Positions 33,925-42,344 of a stretch of 64,000 nucleotides of DNA are shown here, one piece after another. The notes below the pieces were generated by a model that had not been told where the DNA came from, ran no database searches, and saw only the letters and a program-made list of their open reading frames with translations. Numbering within the stretch: the first letter of the stretch is position 1; every line of letters starts with the position of its first letter. Source of the stretch: Stappia stellulata (lineage in GTDB: Bacteria > Pseudomonadota > Alphaproteobacteria > Rhizobiales > Stappiaceae); the NCBI RefSeq assembly GCF_020176715.1, contig NZ_JAIVMF010000001.1:558001-622000 (forward strand). The letters run 5' to 3'. Both the position numbers and the translations under genes were made by a program.

Positions 33925-35151
33925 ATGACGAACACTTCCCCGAAAGTGCTGATTTACAGCCATGATTCCTTTGGTCTGGGCCATCTGCGGCGCTGCCGGA
34001 CAATTGCGCATGCGCTCACCGAGCGGTTTGGCGACCTCTCGGTCCTGATCCTGTCCGGATCCCCGATCATCGGCAGCTTCGAATTCCGCACGCGCGTCGA
34101 CTTCGTTCGCATTCCAGGCGTCATCAAGCTCAGGAATGGCGAATACACGCCGCTGTCGCTGTCGCTCAACATCGAGCACATTCTGGCGATTCGCTCGTCG
34201 ATCATCGAACACACGGCGCAGGTGTTCGATCCCGACATCCTGATCGTCGACAAGGAACCGCTCGGATTGCGCGGCGAGATCCTCAGCACGCTGGAGATGC
34301 TCAAGGCGCGCGGGACGACCCGGCTCGTTCTCGGCCTGCGCGACGTGATGGACGACCCGGCGCATCTGCGCGAGGAATGGACCCGCAAGAACGTCGACCC
34401 AGCGCTCGAGCGGCTCTACGACGAGATCTGGATCTATGGACCGCCCGACCTGCACGACCCGTTGGCCGGCATGGACCTGTCGCCCGCCGTTCATGCCAAG
34501 GCGACGAACACCGGATACCTGCGCCGCGACATTCCCGCCGACGCCAAGATCACCGAACCGCTGCCCTTCGACGACGAACCCTATATTCTCGTCACGCCTG
34601 GCGGCGGCGGCGACGGCGTCGAACTGGTCGACTGGGTGATGCGAGCCTATGAGGCCCGCTCGCAGCCGCTGTTTCCCGCGCTGATCGTTCTCGGCCCCTT
34701 CATGCCGGCCTCATCGGCGACCGAATTCCTGGCACGGGCGGAGCACCTGCGCGATGTCCATATCCTGCGCTTCCTGCCGACCATCGAGCCTTATATGGCC
34801 GGCGCGAAGGCCATCGTCGGAATGGGCGGCTACAACACGTTTTGCGAGATCCTGTCGTTCGACAAGCCGACGCTGATGGTGCCGCGAGTCGTCCCGCGGC
34901 GGGAACAGTCCATTCGCGCGACACGGGCCCAGGCCATCGGCCTGCTCAAGGTGCTTCCGATCGAGGACTACCCCGATGTCGACAAGATGATCGCGGCGCT
35001 CGTTGCCCTGCCGAACTCGAACCCTCCGTCCGCGGCCGGGATCGACAATCTGCTTGGCGGACTGGACGTGATCGGCGACCGCGTCGAAACCATCCTGGCG
35101 GACAAGCCGCGCGCGGATGCGCTGCGCGTTACTGCGCGCGGCGGGGACTGA
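33925..35151 (+). CDS. MurG-like predicted glycosyltransferase (COG4671 type)
   Basis: A 408-residue GT-B fold protein. It opens with LIYSHDSFGLGHLRRCRTIAHAL, the GHxxR-type N-terminal loop of MurG-like enzymes, and has TPGGGGDG near residue 228 and the C-terminal nucleotide-sugar segment IVGMGGYNTFCEILSFDKPTLMVPR near residue 298. It probably transfers a sugar from a nucleotide donor. It is the first gene of a five-gene plus-strand cluster. A second MurG-like enzyme follows three genes later. Donor and acceptor are unknown. The ATG at 33925 follows a weak GGGG element. Confidence 0.82.
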   Translation: MTNTSPKVLIYSHDSFGLGHLRRCRTIAHALTERFGDLSVLILSGSPIIGSFEFRTRVDFVRIPGVIKLRNGEYTPLSLSLNIEHILAIRSSIIEHTAQVFDPDILIVDKEPLGLRGEILSTLEMLKARGTTRLVLGLRDVMDDPAHLREEWTRKNVDPALERLYDEIWIYGPPDLHDPLAGMDLSPAVHAKATNTGYLRRDIPADAKITEPLPFDDEPYILVTPGGGGDGVELVDWVMRAYEARSQPLFPALIVLGPFMPASSATEFLARAEHLRDVHILRFLPTIEPYMAGAKAIVGMGGYNTFCEILSFDKPTLMVPRVVPRREQSIRATRAQAIGLLKVLPIEDYPDVDKMIAALVALPNSNPPSAAGIDNLLGGLDVIGDRVETILADKPRADALRVTARGGD

Positions 35152-35197
35152 CCCGCGTCTCGCCTGCCCCTTGAACCCTGTTGAAGACCAGGATCAC

Positions 35198-36421
35198 ATG
35201 TCGCGCCTCGCCGTCGTCGTAAAAGGCTATCCACGCCTGTCGGAAACCTTCATCGCCCAGGAGATCCACGGGCTTCAGACACGCGGGATCGACCAGCTCA
35301 TCGTCGCCTTGCGCAAGCCCTATGATCCCTTCATCCACGAGGTGCATCGCAAGATCACCGCCGATGTTCTCTATCTTCCCGAGTATCTGAAGGATGACCC
35401 GGCCCGCGTTGCCCGCGCACGCCGTTGGGCGCAGGCGCAGCCGACCTATGCGGAGGCGCGCGCGCTTTTCGAGGCGGACTTCGCGCGCGAGTCCAATGCC
35501 GGGCGGCAGCGGCGCTGGGGCCAGGCCTGCGTGCTTGCCCACGAGCTTCCCGACGACGTCTCCTGGATCCACACCCATTATCTGCACACGCCCTGCACCG
35601 TTGCCAGGTATGCCGCGCATCTGTCGGGCCGGCGCTGGTCGTTTTCCGCTCACGCCAAGGACATCTGGACGAGTGCGGAGTGGGACCTGAAGGTTAAGCT
35701 CGCCGATGCCGCCTGGGGCGTGACCTGCACGAAGGTCAACGTCGATCACCTGAACGCGCTCGCCGGGACTGCGGACAAGGTGGACCTCGTCTACCACGGG
35801 CTGGATTTCTCGCCCTTTCCGCAACCGGACGGGCCGCCCGGCACGGCAAACGGCGCGACCGGCGCGCCCGTGCGCCTGCTCTCCGTCGGGCGCGCGGTGG
35901 AAAAGAAGGGGTATGACGACCTGCTGCATGCGCTGGCGGCCCTGCCCGCCTCGCTCAACTGGCACTTCGACCATATCGGCGGCGGGGAAAAGGCCGACGA
36001 CCTGAAGGCGCTCGCCGAGCGCCTTGGCCTGACGGACCGCATCTCCTGGCAGGGCGCGCGTCCGCGCGAGGATGTGATTGCCGCGGCCAGCCGCGCGGAC
36101 CTGTTCGTCCTGACATCGAAGGTCGCCAAGTCCGGCGACCGCGACGGGCTGCCGAACGTGCTGATGGAAGCGCAGGCAATGGGCCTGTGCTGCCTCGCCA
36201 CCAGGGTCTCCGCGATTCCCGAACTGATCCGCGATGGCGAGACCGGCGTTCTGGTTCCGCCGGCGGATCGCTCGGCGATTGCTGCCGCGCTGGAAACGCT
36301 GATCCGCTCGCCCGACACCCGCCACCGGCTCGGCCAGGCAGCGGCACAGGACGTCCGCGCCCGGTTTTCCGCCGACCCGGGGCTCGATTTTCTGGCAGAC
36401 CGGTTTCGCAAGATCCTGTAA
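35198..36421 (+). CDS. GT4-family glycosyltransferase
   Basis: A 407-residue glycosyltransferase resembling WcaL-type enzymes of colanic acid synthesis. Marks: KGYPRLSETFIAQEI at the N-terminus, HTHYLHTPCTVARYAA near residue 124, AHAKDIW, VYHGLDF, LLSVGRAVEKKGYDDLL near residue 229, and the EX7E-type segment GLPNVLMEAQAMGLCC near residue 314. The C-terminal half binds the sugar nucleotide. The ATG at 35198 is preceded by AGGA; an open frame upstream was rejected because it overlaps the previous gene. Confidence 0.88.
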   Translation: MSRLAVVVKGYPRLSETFIAQEIHGLQTRGIDQLIVALRKPYDPFIHEVHRKITADVLYLPEYLKDDPARVARARRWAQAQPTYAEARALFEADFARESNAGRQRRWGQACVLAHELPDDVSWIHTHYLHTPCTVARYAAHLSGRRWSFSAHAKDIWTSAEWDLKVKLADAAWGVTCTKVNVDHLNALAGTADKVDLVYHGLDFSPFPQPDGPPGTANGATGAPVRLLSVGRAVEKKGYDDLLHALAALPASLNWHFDHIGGGEKADDLKALAERLGLTDRISWQGARPREDVIAAASRADLFVLTSKVAKSGDRDGLPNVLMEAQAMGLCCLATRVSAIPELIRDGETGVLVPPADRSAIAAALETLIRSPDTRHRLGQAAAQDVRARFSADPGLDFLADRFRKIL

Positions 36422-36430
36422 GGCACAGCG

Positions 36431-37555
36431 ATGCGCATCGCCTTCACCGCTCCGATGAAACCGCTGGACGATCCTGTGCCGTCCGGCGATCGCACCATGG
36501 GCCGGCTGATCCTGCGCGCGCTGGAAACGGCCGGGCACGAAGTCTCGGTCGCCTCGCGGTTTCGCGCCTGGCGCAGGGACGGCGGCGTCGACATGCAGCT
36601 TGCGCTGGAGGCCGAGGCCCGACGCGAGGCAGCGCGGATCGCGCGCGAATGGCGATCTGACGGCACCCGGCCCGACGCGTTCCTGACCTACCACCTCTAC
36701 CACAAGGCGCCGGACTGGATCGGCCCCGCACTGGCCGGCGCCTTCGACCTTCCCTACGTCGTGATCGAGGCAAGCCGGGCGCCCAAGCGTCGCACCGGCC
36801 CCTGGTCGCACGGATTCGCCGCAGCCGATGCGGCCCTCGCCCGCGCCGACCGGGTCGCTGCCTTGCACAGCGCCGACCTAGGCTGCCTCAAGGAGGTCGT
36901 GCCGGCCGACCGGCTGGAGATCTGTCCGCCGTTCCTTGACGAGGCACCGTTTCGCGATGCGGCGTCGTCGCGCAGTGCGGCGACCTCGCCCTTGCGGCTG
37001 CTGGCGGTCGGGATGATGCGGCCCGGAGACAAGCACGCCTCCTACAGACTGCTCGCGGACGCACTTGCCCTGCTGGCGGGGCGGCCCTGGCAACTGACCA
37101 TAGCCGGCGACGGGCCTTGCCGGACGGAAATCGCAGGGTGGTTCGATCCCGCGCGCGTCACCTTCACCGGAGCCCTTGCGGAGGATGACATGCCCGCGCT
37201 CTACGCCCGCCATGACGTCCTCGTCTGGCCGGCGATCCGCGAGGCCTTCGGCTTCGTTTTTCTGGAAGCGCAGGCGAGCGGGCTTGCCGTTGTCGGCGGC
37301 GACACCTTCGGCGTACCGGAGGTGGTTGCCGACGGCAGCAGCGGGCTTTTGTCACCGGAGGGCGACACGACCGCATTCGCCGCCAACATCCGCCGTCTGA
37401 TCGACGATCCCGGCCTTGTGGCGCGTCTTGCCGGTGGCGCGAGGGCGAACATCGCCAAGCGTCACAGCCTCGCCAGTGGGGCGCAGCGGCTCGATGCCTT
37501 GATGCAAGCGGCCGGCGCCACTTATGCCGCCCGAAGCGGGACCTTGCCGTCATGA
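36431..37555 (+). CDS. GT4-family glycosyltransferase
   Basis: A 374-residue GT-B glycosyltransferase. It opens MRIAFTAPMKPLDDPVPSGD and has LLAVGMMRPGDKHASYRLL near residue 195, TIAGDGP, and the donor-binding segment REAFGFVFLEAQASGLAVVGG near residue 270. It starts 9 bases after the previous glycosyltransferase and its stop overlaps the next start by 4 bases (ATGA), so the cluster is translationally coupled. Sugar unknown. Confidence 0.87.
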   Translation: MRIAFTAPMKPLDDPVPSGDRTMGRLILRALETAGHEVSVASRFRAWRRDGGVDMQLALEAEARREAARIAREWRSDGTRPDAFLTYHLYHKAPDWIGPALAGAFDLPYVVIEASRAPKRRTGPWSHGFAAADAALARADRVAALHSADLGCLKEVVPADRLEICPPFLDEAPFRDAASSRSAATSPLRLLAVGMMRPGDKHASYRLLADALALLAGRPWQLTIAGDGPCRTEIAGWFDPARVTFTGALAEDDMPALYARHDVLVWPAIREAFGFVFLEAQASGLAVVGGDTFGVPEVVADGSSGLLSPEGDTTAFAANIRRLIDDPGLVARLAGGARANIAKRHSLASGAQRLDALMQAAGATYAARSGTLPS

Positions 37556-38709
37556 CCCTCTCCGCCTTCATCCACGTCCAACATCTGCTGGGGACCGGCC
37601 ATGTGCTGCGGGCCGCCGCGATCGGGCGCGCGCTCGCCGAGCGGGGCGTGGCGGTGACACTCGCCACCGGCAACACGCTGCCGCCGCATGCCGATGTCGG
37701 TGGACTGGAGATCGTCGAACTGCCGCCAGTGCGCGCCGCCGACGCCCGCTTCAAGACGTTCCTGACGCCCGAGGGACGGGAGATAGACGACGGCTGGAAG
37801 ACGGCCCGCCGGCAGGCGACCCTTCGCGCCTTCACCGCCCGGCCCTATGACCTGCTTCTGAGCGAGACCTGGCCCTTCGGCCGCCGTCCCTTCGCCTTCG
37901 AGATGGAGGCTCTGACCGCGACCGCCCGGGCGTTGGATCGCCCGCCGCTTGTCGCAGCGTCGATCCGCGACATCCTGGTGCGCAAGCAGCAGCTCTGGAA
38001 GGAAGAGCAGATGGCCGAGCTTGCCCAGGCCTTCTACGACCGCGTGCTGGTGCATTCCGATCCGGAGTTCATCCGGCTTGAGGACAGTTTCCCCTTCACC
38101 GATCGTATCGCGCCGCTCCTGCGCTACACCGGCTTCGTCGACACCTCGACCGGTCGCCCTGATGCGCCGGACGGAGACGGCGAGGACGAGGTGATCGTCT
38201 CCTGCGGCGGCGGGGCCGTCGGCGCCGACCTTCTGGCAGCGGCCATCGACGCCCGCCCGCTCTCCCGGCGCGCCGGCGATTGCACCTGGCGGCTGCTTGC
38301 CGGCCATGACATCGACGCCGCCACCTTCGATGCACTTTCGAACAAGGCCTCAACCGGCATTGTCCTGGAGCGCGCACGGCGGGACTTTCCTTCGCTTCTG
38401 GCCCGCGCACGGCTGTCCGTCAGTCAGGCCGGCTACAACACGGTGCTTGATGTCCTGCGGGCAGGCGTTCCGGCAGTCTTTGTGCCCTTCGCCCAGATCA
38501 AGGAAACCGAACAGCAGCAACGCGCCGAAGCGCTGCAGCGCCAAGGGCGGGCGGTCGTCACCCCGGAAGCGTCCTTGACGTCGGAAGCCCTGGCCGGCGC
38601 CATCGACGACGCCCTCGCCCTGCCGAAACGCCGGTTTACCGTTCAAACGGGCGGGGCGGAACGCAGCGCCGAGATCCTGATGGACGACCTGGAGCGGCGA
38701 AGCCGATGA
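37552..38709 (+). CDS. MurG-like predicted glycosyltransferase
   Basis: A 385-residue GT-B protein of the MurG-like group. It has the N-terminal loop HLLGTGHVLRAAAIGRALAE, VIVSCGGGAVG near residue 218, and SVSQAGYNTVLDVLRAGVPAVFVPF near residue 291, a classic GT28 donor-binding segment. It resembles the first enzyme of the cluster in plan but not closely in sequence, so they probably add different sugars. It overlaps both neighbours by 4 bases. Confidence 0.83.
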   Translation: MTLSAFIHVQHLLGTGHVLRAAAIGRALAERGVAVTLATGNTLPPHADVGGLEIVELPPVRAADARFKTFLTPEGREIDDGWKTARRQATLRAFTARPYDLLLSETWPFGRRPFAFEMEALTATARALDRPPLVAASIRDILVRKQQLWKEEQMAELAQAFYDRVLVHSDPEFIRLEDSFPFTDRIAPLLRYTGFVDTSTGRPDAPDGDGEDEVIVSCGGGAVGADLLAAAIDARPLSRRAGDCTWRLLAGHDIDAATFDALSNKASTGIVLERARRDFPSLLARARLSVSQAGYNTVLDVLRAGVPAVFVPFAQIKETEQQQRAEALQRQGRAVVTPEASLTSEALAGAIDDALALPKRRFTVQTGGAERSAEILMDDLERRSR

Positions 38710-39473
38710 CCGACGACGGGTTCAGCGACTTCCGCGCGCAACTCGAGGCGCATCTCGACTGGTTCGCCGAACGGGGCTTGAGCGTTCCGGTCTGGTGGCG
38801 CGACGACGACGCCGTCGAACCGACGCCGGCGCTCGATCGCCTGATCGCCATCGCCAACACGCATGACATCGAGGTCTCGCTTGCGGTGATCCCGAGGGAG
38901 GCGACCGAGGCGCTTGCGGAGCGAATCGCGAACGAGCCCTTCGTCGCGGTGCTCCAGCACGGGTACGAACACCGAAACCATCAGGACAAGGCGCGCGGCG
39001 AAAAGGCGGCGGAGTTCGGATCGCGCCGCGATGCCGATGAGGCGATCCGTCTGCTGAAGGGTGGCTGCGAAAGGCTCACGGCCCTGTTCGGCCCGCGGTT
39101 CGTGCCGGTGTTCGTGCCGCCCTGGAACCGTCTGTCACCGCAGATCGCGCGCCGCCTGCCGGAGGCCGGACTGGTGGCCTCATCCACCTTCACGCAGTTT
39201 CACCCGCGCGCCCTGCCCTATCTGCAGACCCATATCGACATGATCAAATGGAAGAAGGACCGGCGCTTCATCGGCTGGCGCTCGGCCGCGCTGCGCTTCG
39301 ACTACCAGCTCGCCCGACGGCGCACCAATGCGGACGAGCCGCTCGGCATCCTGTCGCACCATCTGGCGCAGAACGACGCCTGTTTCGACTTTCTGGACAA
39401 GACCTTCGCCATCCTGCGGGCCCATCCCGGCGCGCGCTTCCTGCGCGCCGGCGCACTTCTGGCCGCGCGTTAG
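38706..39473 (+). CDS. Polysaccharide deacetylase family protein
   Basis: A 255-residue NodB-fold (carbohydrate esterase 4-like) protein. Putative metal-site residues are visible: the Asp triplet in WWRDDDAVEP near residue 32, QHGYEHRNH near residue 83 with two spaced histidines, PPWNRL near residue 137, and SHHLAQND near residue 217. There is no signal peptide, so it would act in the cytoplasm, for example on a lipid-linked precursor of the glycan built by the neighbouring transferases. It overlaps the transferase before it by 4 bases and the convergent methyltransferase after it by 4 bases. Confidence 0.82.
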   Translation: MTDDGFSDFRAQLEAHLDWFAERGLSVPVWWRDDDAVEPTPALDRLIAIANTHDIEVSLAVIPREATEALAERIANEPFVAVLQHGYEHRNHQDKARGEKAAEFGSRRDADEAIRLLKGGCERLTALFGPRFVPVFVPPWNRLSPQIARRLPEAGLVASSTFTQFHPRALPYLQTHIDMIKWKKDRRFIGWRSAALRFDYQLARRRTNADEPLGILSHHLAQNDACFDFLDKTFAILRAHPGARFLRAGALLAAR

Positions 39474-40060
39474 ATCGCCGGCCTGACCAGACGCAACCGC
39501 CAGGTGACGTTCTTCTTGTCGGAGGTCAGCCGGTAGTCGTCGAGAACGTCCCACTCCACACCGTCGGTGGCTTCCCACAGGCGGGAAATCAGGCGGTTGG
39601 CACCGGATTCAAGGCGTTTGGGCGAATACATCGACACGGCAATCACGCCGCCCGGCGCCAGAAACGGAACGTAGCGCGCAACTGCAGCGGCCGGATCGTC
39701 GGAGAAATGCAGCACCTCGTTGAAGACGATGGCGGAGAAGGTCTCGCCCTCCTCCGGCGTAAAGGTGTGCAGATCGCCGGCGCGCAGCGAGGCGAGGTCG
39801 GGATCGACATTGGCGATGTTGAGCGCGGCCGGCGCCAGATCGACGCCGACATAGCGCTTGATACCCATCGGCTGCAGGCGCTCGTAGAGCAGCCCCTCGC
39901 CGCAGCCGATGTCGAGCACGCTGTCGAGCGTCTCCGTCAGCGACAGCCACATGCCGATGATGCCATAGCGACCGCTTTCGGGCAGATCGCGCAGGAACGA
40001 CCAGCGTCCGGCCCGGTATTCCTCGTCCCAGCCGTCAGCGGTCGATGCGTTCTTCGCCAT
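39470..40060 (-). CDS. Class I SAM-dependent methyltransferase
   Basis: A 196-residue methyltransferase with motif I VLDIGCGEG near residue 50, an acidic end of beta-2 in YVGVDLAP, motif II-like GDLHTF and FNEVLHF near residue 112. The compact size and neighbourhood suggest modification of a small molecule, sugar or peptide. It is convergent with the glycan cluster (stop codons overlap by 4 bases) and 43 bases after the peptide-transporter permease, so it may be transcribed with the transporter. The ATG at 40060 follows GGAGACGAGA. Substrate unknown. Confidence 0.85.
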   Translation of the reverse strand: MAKNASTADGWDEEYRAGRWSFLRDLPESGRYGIIGMWLSLTETLDSVLDIGCGEGLLYERLQPMGIKRYVGVDLAPAALNIANVDPDLASLRAGDLHTFTPEEGETFSAIVFNEVLHFSDDPAAAVARYVPFLAPGGVIAVSMYSPKRLESGANRLISRLWEATDGVEWDVLDDYRLTSDKKNVTWRLRLVRPAI

Positions 40061-40103
40061 TCTCGTCTCCGGTTTGCCAGCACACGCCCCCGCGCGTTCC
40101 GCC

Positions 40104-41276
40104 TCACTTATACGGGTCGGCGGCATCACGCAAACCGTCGCCGAGGAAATTGAACGCAAGAACGACGATGATGATGGGGACAACCGGCGCCATCAGCCAC
40201 GGATAGACCACAACGACCGAGATATCCTGCGCCTCGTTGAGCAGCACGCCCCAGGACACCGCCGGGCGCCGCAGCCCGAGATTGAGGTAGGAGAGCGCCG
40301 TCTCGCCCAGGATCATCGCCGGAATCGATAGCGAGGCGGAGGCGATGATGTGGCTGGTGAAACCCGGCAGCAGATGTTTGCGGATCACGCGCGAGGGGGT
40401 GGCGCCCATCAGTGTCGCGGCGCGGGCATATTCCTCCTCGCGCAGCGCGAGCAGCTTCGATCTCACCGCGCGTGCAAGCCCCGGCCAGTCGAGCAGCCCG
40501 AGGATCACGGTGATGCCGAGATAGATCCACACCGGCGACCAGGTGACGGGAAGTGCTGCGGACAACGCCATCCACAGGGGAAGCTCCGGCAGCGAGCGCA
40601 GGATCTCGATCACGCGCTGGACCAGGCTGTCGATGATGCCGCCGAAGAAGCCGGCGATCCCGCCGAAGAACAGGCCGAGCACGATGGAGATGGTCACGCC
40701 GACCAGACCGACGGTGAGCGACAGGCGCGCGCCGTAGACCAGCCCGGAAAAAACGTCGCGGCCCAGCCTGTCCGTGCCGAGCAGGAAGAGCGTGCCGCCT
40801 TCCGCCGGACAGAACAGGCGGAAACTGCCATCGATCAGGCCCCAGAACTTGTACTGCGACCCGAAACAGAAAAACCGGATCGGCTGCACGTCGGTCCGGT
40901 CTTCGGTGAAGACCCAGCGCACCGTTTCCAGATCGACGCTTGCCTCCAGTCCATAGACGAAGGGACCGACAAACCGGCCTTCATGGAAGAGATGGACGGC
41001 CTGCGGCGGCGAATAGAGGTGATCGTTCGCGCGTTCGTTCGCCGTATAGGGCGCGATCAGCTCAGCAAAGGGCACGGCCAGATAGAACAGGATCAGGATC
41101 GCGCCCGACCATACGGCCAGCTTGTGGCGGCGGAACTTCCACCACATGATTTTCCACTGCGAGGCCTGGTAGTAGCGCTCCTGCTCCGGCGTGAGCGTCT
41201 CGGCCGCGGTCGGGTTGAACGGCTCGGGGTTCACATAGTGATCCCGATCCAGCGGATCGCCTCCCTGCACGGTCAT
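40104..41276 (-). CDS. Oligopeptide-type ABC transporter permease (OppC/DppC-like)
   Basis: A 390-residue inner-membrane permease. The N-terminal region has a cytoplasmic tail with WKFRRHKLAVWSGAIL and one helix, then a periplasmic insert of about 110 residues. The core contains LLGTDRLGRDVFSGLVYGARLSL near residue 168 and the EAA loop YARAATLMGATPSRVIRKHLLPG near residue 305, both typical of OppC. It overlaps the OppB-like gene by 4 bases. The enlarged periplasmic loop matches the group of transporters with large binding proteins. Confidence 0.92.
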   Translation of the reverse strand: MTVQGGDPLDRDHYVNPEPFNPTAAETLTPEQERYYQASQWKIMWWKFRRHKLAVWSGAILILFYLAVPFAELIAPYTANERANDHLYSPPQAVHLFHEGRFVGPFVYGLEASVDLETVRWVFTEDRTDVQPIRFFCFGSQYKFWGLIDGSFRLFCPAEGGTLFLLGTDRLGRDVFSGLVYGARLSLTVGLVGVTISIVLGLFFGGIAGFFGGIIDSLVQRVIEILRSLPELPLWMALSAALPVTWSPVWIYLGITVILGLLDWPGLARAVRSKLLALREEEYARAATLMGATPSRVIRKHLLPGFTSHIIASASLSIPAMILGETALSYLNLGLRRPAVSWGVLLNEAQDISVVVVYPWLMAPVVPIIIVVLAFNFLGDGLRDAADPYK

Positions 41277-42298
41277 GACGGCGCCTTTCCGCCCAGGCGG
41301 ATGCGCGGGTCGAGCACGGCGAGCAGCAGGTCGGACACCAGCATGCCAAACAGCGTCAAGATCGCCACGAAGAGCAGAACGAAGCCGGAGAGGAACTGGT
41401 CCTGCGATTGCAGCGCATTGAGCAGGACCGGCCCGACGGTCGGCAGGTTCAGCACCACCGACACGATCACCGACCCCGACACCAGCGAGGGGATCAGGTT
41501 GCCGATGTCGGCGATGAAGGGGTTGAGCGCCATGCGCAGCGGATACTTGAGCAAGAGCCGGGCCTCGCGCATGCCCTTGGCGCGCGCGGTCGTGACATAT
41601 TGCTTGTGCAGCTCGTCGAGCAGGTTGGCCCGCAGCCGGCGGATCATCGCGGCGGTACCGGCGGTCCCGATCACGATCGTCGGCACGATCAGATGCGCCA
41701 GGATCGACAGCGCCTTGGCAACGCTCCAGGGCTCGCCGATGTATTGCGGGTCCATCAATCCGCCGATCGACAGGCCGAACCATCGGTTGGAGAAATACAG
41801 CAGGATCAGACCGAGGAGGAAGTTCGGCGTGGCAAGGCCGATGTAGCCGACCAGGGTAAAGCCGTAGTCGCCCCAGGAGTACTGCCGCGTGGCCGAGTAG
41901 ATGCCGATCGGAAAGGAGACGACATAGACGAAGAGGATGGTCGCCGTGTTCAGCACGATGGTAAGCGGCAGCGTCGGGCCGACGACCTCCGCCACCGGCT
42001 TGTCGTATTCGAAGGACCAGCCCCAGTTGCCCTGGATCAGCCCGTCGAAGCCGTGCGGTCCGGGCCACAGCCCGACCCAGATCAGATAGCGTTCAAGGAA
42101 CGGGCGGTCGAGCGCGAACTCGCTGCGCATGAACTCCAGCTTGGCGATCGACGCGCTCTCTCCCGCAGCCCTCAGGGCCGCGATCTGATTGGAGATATAG
42201 TCCCCCGCCGGCAACTCGATGATGATGAAGGTCAGCAACGAGATAACCAGCAGCGTCGGGATCATCGTCAGGATCCGGCGCAGCACATAGAAGGCCAT
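41273..42298 (-). CDS. Oligopeptide-type ABC transporter permease (OppB/DppB-like)
   Basis: A 341-residue inner-membrane permease with about six hydrophobic helices. It opens MAFYVLRRILTMIPTLLVISLL and has the EAA loop YVTTARAKGMREARLLLKYPLR near residue 238 and the family C-terminus DLLLAVLDPRIRLGG. It forms the channel with the OppC-like partner. It starts 46 bases after the binding-protein stop. Confidence 0.92.
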   Translation of the reverse strand: MAFYVLRRILTMIPTLLVISLLTFIIIELPAGDYISNQIAALRAAGESASIAKLEFMRSEFALDRPFLERYLIWVGLWPGPHGFDGLIQGNWGWSFEYDKPVAEVVGPTLPLTIVLNTATILFVYVVSFPIGIYSATRQYSWGDYGFTLVGYIGLATPNFLLGLILLYFSNRWFGLSIGGLMDPQYIGEPWSVAKALSILAHLIVPTIVIGTAGTAAMIRRLRANLLDELHKQYVTTARAKGMREARLLLKYPLRMALNPFIADIGNLIPSLVSGSVIVSVVLNLPTVGPVLLNALQSQDQFLSGFVLLFVAILTLFGMLVSDLLLAVLDPRIRLGGKAPS

Positions 42299-42344
42299 CA
42301 GGCGACCTCCTGCAGGGGAATCGTCATGTTGCGTGTCAAACCCG

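Noticed and set aside
40104-42068. 654-codon frame joining the OppC-like permease to upstream sequence
   Set aside because: The extra N-terminal part is antigenic-looking shadow sequence of the OppB-like gene in another frame; the ATG at 41276, overlapping the OppB stop by 4 bases, is the real start.
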